Assembly: GCA_900100475.1 (NCBI GenBank)
Contig: FMTU01000005.1
Coordinates: forward strand, 124,001 to 188,000
Direction: 5' to 3'
Length of the DNA: 64,000 nucleotides
Source: Sphingobium faniae
GTDB taxonomy: Bacteria > Pseudomonadota > Alphaproteobacteria > Sphingomonadales > Sphingomonadaceae
Numbering within the stretch: position 1 is the stretch's first letter; each line of letters opens with the position of its first letter. The position numbers were made by a program, and so were the translations under genes. This document shows, in pieces, positions 45,696-54,516 of the stretch. Under the pieces are notes generated by a model that saw only the letters and a program-made list of their open reading frames with translations, made no database searches and was not told the DNA's origin.

Positions 45696-46139
45696 TTAGA
45701 CCGGCTCCACCCGCAATACCGAAGCCTCAGCGCCGACGATCCGCACCCGCGTCCCGACCGGGGCGTCGGGACCATGGCAGGACCATGCGCCGTCCCCCAC
45801 CTTCACGCGCCCGCGTCCATTGTCGATGGCCTCGACCACGGTCACCACTTCCCCGATCAGGCGCGCGGTGCGATCGTTCAGCAGCGGGTCTTCGGATGAC
45901 ACCGGATTGGCCGCATACCAACGCCGCCCACCCCATACGGCGATCAGGCAGAGCAGGGCGAAGATCAGGAACTGCAACGGCACGCCAAGCGGCAGCGCCA
46001 GCGCCGCCAGCCCCGTGAGCGCCGCCGCGATCGCGATCCAGATCAGGAACACGCCGGGCAGAAGCACTTCGCCAATGCCCAGCAGCGCGGCGAAGATCAG
46101 CCACCACCAATGATCCTCCAGCATGGCCAGCATGTCCAT
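45696..46139 (-). CDS. NfeD family membrane protein
   Basis: The 147-residue protein has two or three hydrophobic segments (about 10-30, 35-70) and a C-terminal OB-fold domain (DRTARLIGEVVTVVEAIDNGRGRVKVGDGAW). This is the short NfeD1b-type partner of SPFH/stomatin proteins, and the gene lies 11 bp downstream of a qmcA-type SPFH gene on the same strand, as expected. The pair probably forms a membrane microdomain complex. Confidence 0.9.
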   Translation of the reverse strand: MDMLAMLEDHWWWLIFAALLGIGEVLLPGVFLIWIAIAAALTGLAALALPLGVPLQFLIFALLCLIAVWGGRRWYAANPVSSEDPLLNDRTARLIGEVVTVVEAIDNGRGRVKVGDGAWSCHGPDAPVGTRVRIVGAEASVLRVEPV

Positions 46140-46150
46140 CGGCCTGCTCC

Positions 46151-47116
46151 TTATTCGAACGGCCCACGGCGGCGCGCGGCGGGCGGCGGGGGCGGCGGAG
46201 AGCCTCTGTCGCCGCCCAATGCGTCCCGCGCCAGTTCGCCGATGCCGCCCAGCGTGCCGATGAGCTGGGTCGCCTCCACCGGAAACAAAATGGTCTTGGC
46301 GTTGGGCGAGGTCGCGAACTGGCTGACGGCCTCCACATATTTCTGGGCGATGAAATAGTTGATCGCCTGTGCGTTGCCGGACGCGATGGCTTCGGACACC
46401 ATCTGCGTCGCCTTGGCCTCTGCCTCCGCTTCGCGCTCGCGGGCCTCGGCGTCGCGGAAAGCGGCTTCGCGGCGGCCTTCCGCTTCCAGGATCTGGCTTT
46501 GCTTCTGCCCCTCGGCCTTCAGGATTTCGGAGGCGCGCAGACCTTCCGATTCGAGGATCAGGGCGCGCTTCTCGCGCTCGGCCTTCATCTGCCGGCCCAT
46601 GGCGTTGACGATATCGGCGGGCGGGCGGATGTCCTTCAATTCCACGCGGGTGATCTTGATGCCCCAGGCATTGGTCGCATGATCGACCACGGACAGAAGC
46701 CGCGCATTGATCTCGTCGCGTTTGGAAAGGGTTTCGTCGAGGTCCATCGACCCCATGACGGTGCGCAGATTGGTCGTCGCTAGCTGCATGATGGCGACAT
46801 AGAGTTCGGACACTTCATAGGCCGCCTTGGCTGCGTCCAGCACCTGAAAGAACACCACGCCGTCGACCGACACCATGGCGTTGTCCTTGGTGATGATCTC
46901 CTGCCCCGGAATGTCGACGACCTGCTCCATCATATTGATCTTGCGGCCGACCGCGTAGAAGAAGGCGGGGTAGAAATTGAGGCCGGGGCGGGCGACTTCG
47001 GTGAAGCGGCCGAAGCGTTCGATCGTATATTGATAGCCCTGCCGCACCACCTTGATACTGGCCGCCAGATAGAGCAGCACCAGCAAGGTCACCGTCAGCG
47101 CGAATGTCGTCACCAT
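46151..47116 (-). CDS. SPFH/Band 7 domain protein (QmcA/paraslipin type)
   Basis: The 321-residue protein has an N-terminal membrane anchor (about 3-22), the SPFH domain (about 25-190; QGYQYTIERFGRFTEVARPG, VDIPGQEIITKDNAMVSVDG), and a long charged coiled coil rich in Glu, Ala and Arg (about 190-260; AEREKRALILESEG). It ends in a Pro-run and Arg-rich tail. This is the QmcA-like stomatin family involved in membrane organisation and quality control with FtsH-type proteases. GGGGGAGGG precedes the ATG at 47116. Confidence 0.92.
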   Translation of the reverse strand: MVTTFALTVTLLVLLYLAASIKVVRQGYQYTIERFGRFTEVARPGLNFYPAFFYAVGRKINMMEQVVDIPGQEIITKDNAMVSVDGVVFFQVLDAAKAAYEVSELYVAIMQLATTNLRTVMGSMDLDETLSKRDEINARLLSVVDHATNAWGIKITRVELKDIRPPADIVNAMGRQMKAEREKRALILESEGLRASEILKAEGQKQSQILEAEGRREAAFRDAEAREREAEAEAKATQMVSEAIASGNAQAINYFIAQKYVEAVSQFATSPNAKTILFPVEATQLIGTLGGIGELARDALGGDRGSPPPPPPAARRRGPFE

Positions 47117-47232
47117 GAGGCCCTCCCCCAAAACCGAACCGGGTCGGACTATGGCGCGAAAAGATTAACGGGGAAAGCCAATCCGGCTAAACCCGTCATG
47201 AGAACCGTTTTTCCAAGGAGTCGATCGCCGTC

Positions 47233-48048
47233 ATGCTGCTTCGCCACGCCCGCTCGCTGCTGTTTCTGCCGGCATCCAACGCCCGCGCCATCGCCAAGGT
47301 TCGCACCTTGCCTTGCGATCTTGTGATCCTCGACCTGGAGGATGCGGTGCCCGACGACCGGAAGGAGGAGGCGCGCGCGGGCGCTCTGGAGGCATTGGCG
47401 GACGGGTTCGGGCATCGCCTGACGGCGTTGCGGATCAATGTCGAAGGCACGCCCTGGCATGGCGCGGAGATGGTGGCCGCCAAACAGTCCTCCGCCGATT
47501 ATGTCGTGTTGCCCAAGGTGGAAAACGCTCAGCAGGTGAAGGATGTGTTCAGCGTCACGCAAAAGCCGGTCATCGCCATGATCGAAAGCGCCAAAGGCGT
47601 GCTGGCCGCCAGCGAGATCGCGGCGGGCGAAGGCACGGCGGCGCTGTTCATGGGCACCAACGATCTGCGGCAGGACATCGGCATCCCTGCTTCGGCAGGC
47701 CGCGAGGGGCTGGTGCTGTCATTGCAGGCGGTGATCCTTGCCGCGCGCGCCGCCGGGATCGCGGCGTTTGACGGGGTGTTCAACCGGCTGGACGATGAAG
47801 CGGGGTTCGAAGCGGAATGCGTCGCCGGGCATGTGCTGGGCTTCGATGGCAAGACGTTGATCCATCCCAGTCAGGTGCCGGTCGCCAATCAGGTGTTCGG
47901 CCCCGACGCGCAGGCCGTGGCGGACGCCCGCCGCCTCATCGAAGCCGCGACGGGCGGCGCGGAACGCTTTGAAGGGCGCATGATCGAATCCATGCATGTA
48001 GAGGAAGCCAGGGCGTTGATCGCCCGGGCGGAAGCCGTGGGGATGTAG
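47233..48048 (+). CDS. HpcH/HpaI aldolase family CoA-ester lyase (CitE-like)
   Basis: The 271-residue TIM-barrel protein belongs to the CitE/malyl-CoA lyase group. Motifs visible are RSLLFLPASNARAI at the N terminus, CDLVILDLEDAVPDDRK with the metal Asp/Glu, RINVEGTPWHG, VLPKVENAQQV, and the C-terminal GFDGKTLIHPSQV. Possible substrates are malyl-CoA, citramalyl-CoA or a related beta-hydroxyacyl-CoA; the sequence does not decide. Citrate lyase partners are not encoded nearby, so a stand-alone lyase is likely. Confidence 0.87.
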   Translation: MLLRHARSLLFLPASNARAIAKVRTLPCDLVILDLEDAVPDDRKEEARAGALEALADGFGHRLTALRINVEGTPWHGAEMVAAKQSSADYVVLPKVENAQQVKDVFSVTQKPVIAMIESAKGVLAASEIAAGEGTAALFMGTNDLRQDIGIPASAGREGLVLSLQAVILAARAAGIAAFDGVFNRLDDEAGFEAECVAGHVLGFDGKTLIHPSQVPVANQVFGPDAQAVADARRLIEAATGGAERFEGRMIESMHVEEARALIARAEAVGM

Positions 48049-48076
48049 GGCGAAGGCCGGGACGCGGCGACTGTTC

Positions 48077-48820
48077 CTATCGACGCCGCACGGTCAGCAG
48101 ATAGTTGATCGCCTTGTTGTCCGACAGCGCGAAGCCCTTGCGCGGATCGAAGCTGAGGCCGCTCGAATCAATCACTTCCAGTTCCGCCTTCTTCAGCAAG
48201 GCCGTCAATTCCCCCGGCGTGAGGAACCGGCTCCAGTCATGCGTCCCCCTGGGGATGCCGCCGACGCTTTCGCCGACGGTGATCATGGCGAGGCGGGAGA
48301 GGGGGGTGCGGTTGGGCGTCGAAAGGATCATCAGGCCGTCGGGCGCCAGCTTGTCCGCAAGCGCCGTCACGAAGGCGGCGGGGTCAGCGACATGTTCGAT
48401 CACCTCCATCGACGTGACGAGATCGAATCCGCGCTCCACCATCTGTTCCACCGGAGTCGCGCGATAGTCGATAGTGAGTCCCTGCGGTTCGGTATGGGCT
48501 TTGGCCGCCGCGATATTTTCCTCCGCCGCGTCGAGCGCCGTCACCGCCGCGCCCATACGCGCCAGCGGTTCGGCCAGCAGCCCCGCGCCGCAGCCCACGT
48601 CCAGGGCGCGTTTGCCGTCAAGAGGCCGAAAAGAGCGGTCCTTGCCCGGCCAATGCCGGTCGATCGCCTCGCGGATATAGCGCAGGCGTACCGGGTTGAG
48701 CTTGTGCAGCATGGCGCTGCTGCCCTTGGGATTCCACCAGTCCGCCGCCATCGCGCCGAAATGCGCGGCCTCCTTCGGATCGACGGTTGCGCCCATTGTT
48801 ACGCTTGCATTGCTTGCCAT
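48077..48820 (-). CDS. ubiG: Ubiquinone biosynthesis O-methyltransferase UbiG
   Basis: UbiG performs both O-methylations in ubiquinone biosynthesis. The 247-residue protein shows the family N terminus ATVDPKEAAHFGAMAADWWNP, which is diagnostic, motif I LDVGCGAGLLAEPLARMGA, and the C-terminal signature GTHDWSRFLTPGELTALL. It is divergent from lysC with an 84-bp gap. Alternative starts a few codons downstream are possible. Confidence 0.95.
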   Translation of the reverse strand: MASNASVTMGATVDPKEAAHFGAMAADWWNPKGSSAMLHKLNPVRLRYIREAIDRHWPGKDRSFRPLDGKRALDVGCGAGLLAEPLARMGAAVTALDAAEENIAAAKAHTEPQGLTIDYRATPVEQMVERGFDLVTSMEVIEHVADPAAFVTALADKLAPDGLMILSTPNRTPLSRLAMITVGESVGGIPRGTHDWSRFLTPGELTALLKKAELEVIDSSGLSFDPRKGFALSDNKAINYLLTVRRR

Positions 48821-48904
48821 ATCCGTATCCGCTGCTAAGAGAAGCGCCGTTTTCGCCCTTTTGGGACATTTTCTTTCTTACCAGCAGGCAGGCTCGACAA
48901 GCAA

Positions 48905-50170
48905 ATGGCGCGCATCGTGATGAAATTCGGCGGCACCTCCATGGCGGGGATGGAGCGGATTCGCAATGTGGCCGCGCGCGTCAAACATGTGGCCGAGCAG
49001 GGAAATGAGGTCGCCGTCGTCGTTTCCGCCATGGCGGGCGAGACGGATCGGCTGGTCGGTTTCTGCAAGGAAGCCTCGGCGCTATACGATCCGGCGGAAT
49101 ATGACGTGGTCGTCGCCAGCGGGGAGCAGGTGACGAGCGGCCTGCTGGCCATGACGCTCAAAGCCATGGGCGTGGATGCGCGGAGCTGGCTCGGCTGGCA
49201 ACTTCCGATCCGCACCAATGAGGCCCACACCAAGGCGCGGGTCGGCGAGATCGACACCAGCGACCTGTCGGCGTCGATGCAATCGGGCACGGTTGCGGTG
49301 ATCCCCGGTTTTCAGGGGATGATGGCGGACGGGCGCGTCTCGACCCTGGGCCGTGGCGGATCGGATACCTCGGCGGTCGCGGTGGCGGCGGCGGTGAAGG
49401 CGGATCGCTGCGACATCTATACCGACGTGAACGGCGTCTACACGACCGACCCGCGCATCGTGGCCCGTGCGCGCAAGCTCGACCTCGTCACCTATGAGGA
49501 GATGCTGGAGCTGGCTTCTGTCGGGGCCAAGGTGCTCCAGACCCGCTCGGTCGGCCTCGCCATGAAGGAAGGCGTGGTCGTGCAGGTGCTTTCCTCCTTC
49601 GATGATCCTACCCAGACCGACCTCCCCGGCACGCTGATCGTCAGCGAGGAGGAACTGGAAGCCAAGCTCAAGGAAAACAAGATGGAACGTCAGCTCATCA
49701 CCGGCATCGCCCATGACAAGAATGAGGCGAAGATCACCGTCACCCGCGTGCCGGATCGTCCCGGCGCCGTCGCACACATCTTCGGGCCGCTGGCGCAAGC
49801 CGCGATCAATGTCGACATGATCATCCAGAATGTCGGCCGCGACAAGGGCGAGACGGACGTGACCTTCACCGTGCCGGGCGCGGATCTGGCGCGGGCGCTG
49901 GACGTGCTGGAGAGCCAGAAGGAAGTCATCGGATTCAACCGCATCATCCCCGACACGAAGGTCGCGAAGATCAGCGTCGTCGGCGTCGGCATGAAGAGTC
50001 ATGCGGGCGTCGCCAGCGCGATGTTCCAGGCGCTGGCCGATCGCGGCATCAACATCCTCGCCATCTCCACCAGCGAGATCAAGGTCAGCGTGCTGATCGA
50101 CGAGGATGAGACGGAACTGGCGGTGCGCGTACTGCACACGGCTTATGGGCTGGACGCGCCGGCGGCTTGA
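48905..50170 (+). CDS. lysC: Aspartate kinase
   Basis: Aspartokinase starts the pathway to lysine, threonine and methionine, which links it to the met operon upstream. The 421 residues comprise the kinase domain (about 1-250; MARIVMKFGGTSMAG, LGRGGSDTSAVAVAAAV, TDPRIV) and two C-terminal ACT domains (about 265-410; VPDRPGAVAHIFGPLAQAAIN), the site of feedback inhibition. Length fits the alpha2 or alphabeta monofunctional class. An internal beta-subunit start typical of some lysC genes was not examined in detail. A terminator follows. Confidence 0.96.
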   Translation: MARIVMKFGGTSMAGMERIRNVAARVKHVAEQGNEVAVVVSAMAGETDRLVGFCKEASALYDPAEYDVVVASGEQVTSGLLAMTLKAMGVDARSWLGWQLPIRTNEAHTKARVGEIDTSDLSASMQSGTVAVIPGFQGMMADGRVSTLGRGGSDTSAVAVAAAVKADRCDIYTDVNGVYTTDPRIVARARKLDLVTYEEMLELASVGAKVLQTRSVGLAMKEGVVVQVLSSFDDPTQTDLPGTLIVSEEELEAKLKENKMERQLITGIAHDKNEAKITVTRVPDRPGAVAHIFGPLAQAAINVDMIIQNVGRDKGETDVTFTVPGADLARALDVLESQKEVIGFNRIIPDTKVAKISVVGVGMKSHAGVASAMFQALADRGINILAISTSEIKVSVLIDEDETELAVRVLHTAYGLDAPAA

Positions 50171-50235
50171 CCGCGCGATTGCCCGGCTTCACAAAAGATG
50201 AGCGAGCGGCGGCCTTTGGGTCGCCGCTGTCCTGA

Positions 50236-50263
50236 CCCCTCCCAGATACGGGAGGGGCTTTTT
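50236..50263 (+). terminator. Intrinsic terminator downstream of lysC
   Basis: A perfect 8-bp stem (CCCCTCCC / GGGAGGGG, loop AGATAC) is followed by CTTTTTG, 65 nt after the lysC stop and just before the next gene. Confidence 0.85.
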
Positions 50264-50281
50264 GATTCGATGGAACTGCAT

Positions 50282-51295
50282 ATGACGAACGCCAAACTCG
50301 CTTCCCTGATGGCTCGCGGCACGGAATTACTGGGCTGCGAAACGGCGATCCTGTGCGGGGCGATGAGTTGGGTGTCGGAGCGTCATCTGGTGTCGGCGAT
50401 TTCCAACGCAGGCGGTTTCGGCGTGATCGCCTGTGGCGCGATGACGCCCGACCTGCTCGACAAGGAGATCGCGGCGACAAAGACGCTGACGGACAAGCCC
50501 TTCGGCGTCAATCTCATCACCATGCATCCGCAGCTTTTCGAACTGATCGAGGTCTGTTCGAAGCATCGCGTGGGGCATGTGGTGCTGGCCGGGGGCCTGC
50601 CGCCCAAGGGCAGTATCGAAGCGATCAAGGAAAAGGGCGCGAAACTGCTCTGCTTTGCCCCCGCGCTGGCGCTGGCGAAGAAACTGGTGCGCTCGGGCGT
50701 CGATGCGCTGGTGGTCGAAGGCATGGAGGCGGGCGGCCATATCGGTCCGGTCGCCACCAGCGTGCTGGCGCAGGAAATCCTGCCGGAAATGGCGGAACAG
50801 GTGCCCGTGTTCGTCGCCGGGGGAATCGGCCGGGGCGAAGCGATCGCCGCCTATCTGGAGATGGGCGCGTCGGGCGTGCAGCTTGGCACCCGCTTCGCCT
50901 GTGCAACGGAAAGCATCGCCCATCCCGCGTTCAAGAAGGCGTTTTTCCGCGCATCGGCCCGCGACGCCATCGCCAGCGTCCAGATCGACCCGCGCCTGCC
51001 GGTGATCCCGGTTCGCGCGCTTAAAAATGCGGGCACCGAAGCCTTCACCGCCAAGCAGCGTGAAGTGGCCAATCTGCTCGACAGCGGCGTGGTCGACATG
51101 GGCGAGGCGCAATTGCAGATCGAACATTATTGGGCGGGCGCCCTCCGCAGGGCCGTGATCGACGGCGATGTCGAGGGTGGATCGCTGATGGCGGGCCAGT
51201 CCGTCGGCATGGTGACGAAGGAGGAACCCGCCGCCGCCATTATCGCGCAATTGATGGACGAAGCCGCATCCGCGCTGGAGCGGCGGGCGGTCTGA
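50282..51295 (+). CDS. Nitronate monooxygenase / NAD(P)H-dependent flavin oxidoreductase
   Basis: The 337-residue TIM-barrel flavoprotein belongs to the NMO/FabK-like family (2-nitropropane dioxygenase type). Signatures are CGAMSWVSERHLVSAISNAG, PFGVNLITMHP, the FMN-phosphate region VEGMEAGGHIG with the conserved His, and VFVAGGIGRG followed by MGASGVQLGTRF. Class II NMO and enoyl-ACP reductase FabK are both possible; no fab genes are adjacent, so NMO-like is the safer name. An ATG at 50270 would add four residues. Confidence 0.87.
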   Translation: MTNAKLASLMARGTELLGCETAILCGAMSWVSERHLVSAISNAGGFGVIACGAMTPDLLDKEIAATKTLTDKPFGVNLITMHPQLFELIEVCSKHRVGHVVLAGGLPPKGSIEAIKEKGAKLLCFAPALALAKKLVRSGVDALVVEGMEAGGHIGPVATSVLAQEILPEMAEQVPVFVAGGIGRGEAIAAYLEMGASGVQLGTRFACATESIAHPAFKKAFFRASARDAIASVQIDPRLPVIPVRALKNAGTEAFTAKQREVANLLDSGVVDMGEAQLQIEHYWAGALRRAVIDGDVEGGSLMAGQSVGMVTKEEPAAAIIAQLMDEAASALERRAV

Positions 51296-51327
51296 AGTCA
51301 GGGTGAGGGAAGCCTGTCTTTCAGATA

Positions 51328-51420
51328 GCGCAGAACCTCGTCTTCCCCCCCTCATCCAACTGCGCCTAACCTCCCTTCATGAGGCAAGGTATCGTATCCT
51401 TCTCCCACAAGGGGAGAAGG
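51328..51420 (+). repeat. Dispersed intergenic repeat, copy B
   Basis: The same block order as at 3218-3297 (other strand) is seen: GCGCAGAACCT, a central CCTCCCTTCATGAGGCAAGG, and a CTCCC...GGGGAG hairpin. It fills most of the 288-bp gap before the lipoprotein gene, where no gene is seen. Confidence 0.65.
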
Positions 51421-51583
51421 GAGGCTATGCATCTGTTTCTGGCAGAACAGCCGCTGGAGATCGCGCCCTCCATCGCCGCCATACCGAAACCCGACGAACC
51501 GAATCCCTTTCTGGACGAGTCGAGTCCGCGCCAGTCGTCGGGAACCCCTGCTCTTGGCATAAGTTTTCTGTTGCTGGATAAGA

Positions 51584-52414
51584 ATGACAAAGGGGATTTT
51601 GGTGCCGCCGCGTACCGCATTTCGTCGCTTCTTCTCGGCAGCGTCCATCACGACGCTGGCCCTGATCGCTGGTTGTTCCACGCCGAAGAAGCCCGCCGTC
51701 GCGCCGCCTCCGGTCATCGAGACGATCCGGCCGGTTCCGCCCATGGGCGCGGTGGAAGGCATGAGCATCCCGGATGTCGGCCCGGACGGCAAGCGGCTGA
51801 CCCCCAATCGGGGCGTCACGTCCAACACCGCTTTGTGGCATGTGCGCATGGCGCTGAACGTCGCGGCGCTATCCTGCCACGGCGCGGGCGATCTGGCGCG
51901 GCTGCAATATAATCAGATGCTGCATGTGCATAAGGCGGTGCTGGGGGAGGCGAATGCCGCCGTCGATCGCAATTACAAGTTCGAATATGGCGCCACGGGC
52001 ATTGGCCGGCGTGAACAGCTCAACACGGTCGTCTATAATTTCTTCTCCCTGCCGCCGGTGCAGCCGACCTTCTGCAAGGCGGCGGTGGAGGTCGGGGCGA
52101 AGATGCTGTCCATGCCGTCCGCTTCCCTGCTGACCTATGCCCCCGAAGGCCTCGCGGCGCTGGAAAAGCCGTTTCAGGATTTCTACGAAGCCTATGCCGA
52201 TTATCTGCGCCGGCTGGCGGAATGGCAGGCGCGTTTCGGCGCGAGCGTGACGGTGGTGGTGTCGCCCACGCCCTTGCCTCCTCCGCCGGTGCCGCCGGGC
52301 GAGATCCCGGCGCAGGGCCTCGCGCCGCGCGCGCCCGCCGCGCCGCAACCCGCGCCCGCTGTCGCGACGCCGCCGGTAGCGGTCGTGCCGACCCTGCCGC
52401 CCGCCCGGCCCTGA
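51584..52414 (+). CDS. Lipoprotein of unknown function with Pro-rich C terminus
   Basis: The 276-residue precursor has a type II signal peptide (RRFFSAASITTLALIAGCS, lipobox LIAGC, Cys31). The mature part has a helical middle domain (about 80-215; NTALWHVRMALNVAALSCHG, FEYGATGIGRREQLNTVVYN) and a low-complexity Pro/Ala tail of about 50 residues. Two cysteines in the helical domain may form a disulfide. No family name is recalled with confidence. Tail and anchor suggest a cell-envelope protein. Confidence 0.75.
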   Translation: MTKGILVPPRTAFRRFFSAASITTLALIAGCSTPKKPAVAPPPVIETIRPVPPMGAVEGMSIPDVGPDGKRLTPNRGVTSNTALWHVRMALNVAALSCHGAGDLARLQYNQMLHVHKAVLGEANAAVDRNYKFEYGATGIGRREQLNTVVYNFFSLPPVQPTFCKAAVEVGAKMLSMPSASLLTYAPEGLAALEKPFQDFYEAYADYLRRLAEWQARFGASVTVVVSPTPLPPPPVPPGEIPAQGLAPRAPAAPQPAPAVATPPVAVVPTLPPARP

Positions 52415-52455
52415 CCTTGCCGATCATCGACGCCTCGTCTATCTGGGAGGCGAGC

Positions 52456-52525
52456 GAGGCCACGTCCTCCCCCGCCTGACGCGGGCACAAGTCCGGGACG
52501 GCCCGGCTCTCTTTGCGAAAGGAGG
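52456..52525 (+). promoter_or_regulatory. Candidate guanidine-II (mini-ykkC) riboswitch upstream of sugE
   Basis: Upstream of sugE, CCGGG-ACGG-CCCGG (52493-52506) is a 5-bp stem with the ACGR tetraloop that defines mini-ykkC hairpins, 14 nt before GGAGG. A second, upstream hairpin GAGG-CCACGT-CCTC (52456-52469) has ACG in its loop but not in a clean ACGR form. The match is suggestive because sugE/gdx genes are known targets. Confidence 0.4.
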
Positions 52526-52531
52526 GCCGTC

Positions 52532-52852
52532 ATGGCCTGGATTTATTTGGTTGCCGCCGGTCTGCTGGAAATCGTCTGGGCGTTCGCGATGAAGCAGTCG
52601 CAGGGTTTTTCGCGCCTTACCCCCACCATCATCACCTTTGTCACGATGGCGGGCAGCTTCGCCCTGCTGTCGTTGTCGATGAAAAGCCTGCCGCTGGGCA
52701 CGGCCTATACGATCTGGACCGGGATCGGCGCGGTCGGCGCTTTTCTGGTCGGCATCGCCTTTCTGGGGGAGGCCGCATCGGCGATGCGCCTGCTGGCCGC
52801 CGCGCTGATCCTGGGCGGCCTGCTGCTCATGAAGCTGTCGTCTCCGGCGTGA
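52532..52852 (+). CDS. sugE: SMR family exporter SugE/Gdx (guanidinium or quaternary ammonium)
   Basis: The 106-residue protein has four transmembrane helices and the SMR hallmark Glu13 in LLEIVWAFAMKQSQGF, which carries the cation/proton exchange. The SugE subgroup is seen from MAWIYLVAAGLLEIVWAFAM at the start and YTIWTGIGAVGAFLVGI later. Members of this subgroup export guanidinium and are often controlled by guanidine riboswitches. GGAGG precedes the ATG by 6 nt. The 3' end overlaps the convergent HxlR gene by 26 bp. Confidence 0.93.
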   Translation: MAWIYLVAAGLLEIVWAFAMKQSQGFSRLTPTIITFVTMAGSFALLSLSMKSLPLGTAYTIWTGIGAVGAFLVGIAFLGEAASAMRLLAAALILGGLLLMKLSSPA

Positions 52853-53507
52853 CGGTGGAGGGCGCCTTGGGCGGCAGGGGAAACAGCCGGATGAAGCGTT
52901 CGGCCAGTTCCCGGTCGCCCGCGACCGTCAGCGCGCCTGCCGCCTCCCCAAATGGCAGCCCGCCATAAATGACGGCAACCAGCGCATTTTGATCGCCGGA
53001 GAAGAGCACGTCCGCGCTTTCCGCTTCGCCGCGGCCGATGGTGAAGTCGCCATCTTTCAGGATCGCGCGAAACTCCTCTTCGCCAAAGCGCATTCCGATG
53101 GTGGCGTCCATGTCGCCGATCCGGCTGCGGTCGATCATCGTCCGCAGCGAGAGGACCACCGATACATGGCTCATCGGCTGGCCCGGCTGCATCGTGGGCG
53201 AGCGGCTGGCCCAGCGGCCCAGCACCTGAAACAGGATTTCCGACTCGCGACCCCAGTCGGTCAGCTCGTAAATCTGGCTGGCGGCGGGCGGAGGCAGGCG
53301 GCGGCGGATCAGGATGCTGGCCGCTTCCAGTCCCTCCAGCCGCTGCGTCAGCACATTGGCGCTGATTCCGGGCAGGCTGGCGCGAAGATCCGTGAATCGC
53401 TTCGGCCCCAGCATCAATTCCCGCATAATCGGCATGGCCCAGCGGTCGCCGATGATGTCGAGCGCATGGGCTACCGCGCATCCGTCCTGATAAGCTCGTT
53501 TCTTCAC
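52827..53507 (-). CDS. HxlR-family winged-helix regulator with C-terminal SCP2-like domain
   Basis: The 226-residue protein has an N-terminal HxlR DNA-binding domain (about 8-100; GCAVAHALDIIGDRWAMPIMREL, FTDLRASLPGISANVLTQRLEGLE). The C-terminal half (about 125-215) resembles a sterol-carrier-like ligand domain found in this subgroup. It has the N-terminal Cys of the family at position 10, which in redox-sensing members is used for signalling. It is divergent from a VOC protein gene, with a symmetric AT-rich sequence between them. It overlaps sugE at its 3' end. Confidence 0.88.
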   Translation of the reverse strand: MKKRAYQDGCAVAHALDIIGDRWAMPIMRELMLGPKRFTDLRASLPGISANVLTQRLEGLEAASILIRRRLPPPAASQIYELTDWGRESEILFQVLGRWASRSPTMQPGQPMSHVSVVLSLRTMIDRSRIGDMDATIGMRFGEEEFRAILKDGDFTIGRGEAESADVLFSGDQNALVAVIYGGLPFGEAAGALTVAGDRELAERFIRLFPLPPKAPSTVTPETTAS

Positions 53508-53524
53508 TTTTGAGAGTCCATAGT

Positions 53525-53556
53525 TATTTTTTATAACTTATAAGTTGAATAAAATA
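53525..53556. promoter_or_regulatory. Symmetric operator candidate between the HxlR and VOC genes
   Basis: A perfect 12-bp palindrome AACTTATAAGTT is flanked on each side, four bases away, by TATTTT and AAAATA, also symmetric about the same centre. It lies 18 bp upstream of the HxlR gene in an AT-rich gap and is a good target for HxlR. Confidence 0.5.
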
Positions 53557-53641
53557 ATCATCGGGTGCACAAAGTTCAAGCTGGCGATTCGCCCAAGGCA
53601 AGGATGCGGCGCCGGACCCAATAATCTCAAGGAGACGCGCG

Positions 53642-54088
53642 ATGTCGAATGTTCCCGCTCCGAAGATGATTTTCGTGAACCTGCCGGTGAAGACCCTGCC
53701 AGCCTCGATCGCCTTTTACGAGGCGGTGGGTGCGGTGCGGGACAAGGATTTCGCCGATGACAGCGCGCAGATGCTGCGCTTTTCCGATACAATTAACGTC
53801 ATGCTGCTGACGCATGAGCGGTTCAGCAGCTTCACGTCGCGCAAGATTCCAGACGCCCATGAAACCGCGCAGGTGCTCCTGGCATTGAGCGAAGCGAGCC
53901 GCGCCGATGTCGACGCGACCACGCAAAAGGCGCTGGCGGCGGGCGGGACGGAGCCGAATCCGAAACAGGATCATGGCTTCATGTATGGCCGCAGCTTCGC
54001 GGACCTCGACGGCCATATCTGGGAAGTGGCGTGGATGGACATGGAAGCGGCGATGGCCGCCGGGCAGGGCGAATCCGCCACGGCCTGA
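53642..54088 (+). CDS. VOC family protein (glyoxalase/bleomycin-resistance fold)
   Basis: The 148-residue protein is a VOC-fold protein: MIFVNLPVKTLPASIAFYEAVG at the start and FADLDGHIWEVAWMD at the end, with the family Glu/Asp metal-site region. Substrate unknown. It is the first gene of a same-strand cluster of five small enzymes and is divergent from the HxlR regulator, which probably controls it. The start at 53642 has AAGGAG upstream. Confidence 0.85.
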   Translation: MSNVPAPKMIFVNLPVKTLPASIAFYEAVGAVRDKDFADDSAQMLRFSDTINVMLLTHERFSSFTSRKIPDAHETAQVLLALSEASRADVDATTQKALAAGGTEPNPKQDHGFMYGRSFADLDGHIWEVAWMDMEAAMAAGQGESATA

Positions 54089-54123
54089 CAGCTTCGAACC
54101 GGGGGACGAAAAGGAGAGAGACG

Positions 54124-54486
54124 ATGAGCTATATGGATGGTTTCGTGATCCCCGTGCCCAAGGGCAGCAGGCAGGCCTACAAGGACATGGCGGCGACGGC
54201 CGCGCCGATCTTCCTCGAACATGGCGCGGTCCGCGTGGTCGAATGCTGGGGCGATGACATCAAGGTGGGGAAGGTCAACGACTTCCGCACCTGCGTCATC
54301 GCGGAAGAAGGCGAGGAGATCGTCTTTTCCTGGATCGAATGGCCTTCGAAGGAAGTCCGCGATGCGGGCATGGCCAGGGTGATGGACGACGAACGGATGA
54401 AGCCGCCGGAAGGGCAGAACATGCCCTTTTCCGGCCAACGCATGATCTATGGCGGTTTTTCCGTGTTGCTCGACGAGCGCGCCTGA
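54124..54486 (+). CDS. DUF1428 domain-containing protein
   Basis: The 120-residue protein is a ferredoxin-like alpha/beta DUF1428 family member: MSYMDGFVIPVPKGSRQAYKD, then FLEHGAVRVVECWGDD and WPSKEVRDAGM and GQRMIYGGFSVLLDE. The fold is that of the dimeric alpha/beta-barrel group of unknown function. It lies 35 bp after the VOC gene. AGGAGAG precedes the ATG. Confidence 0.88.
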   Translation: MSYMDGFVIPVPKGSRQAYKDMAATAAPIFLEHGAVRVVECWGDDIKVGKVNDFRTCVIAEEGEEIVFSWIEWPSKEVRDAGMARVMDDERMKPPEGQNMPFSGQRMIYGGFSVLLDERA

Positions 54487-54516
54487 ATCCACCACCCCTG
54501 AGTCGGGAGACGGACG

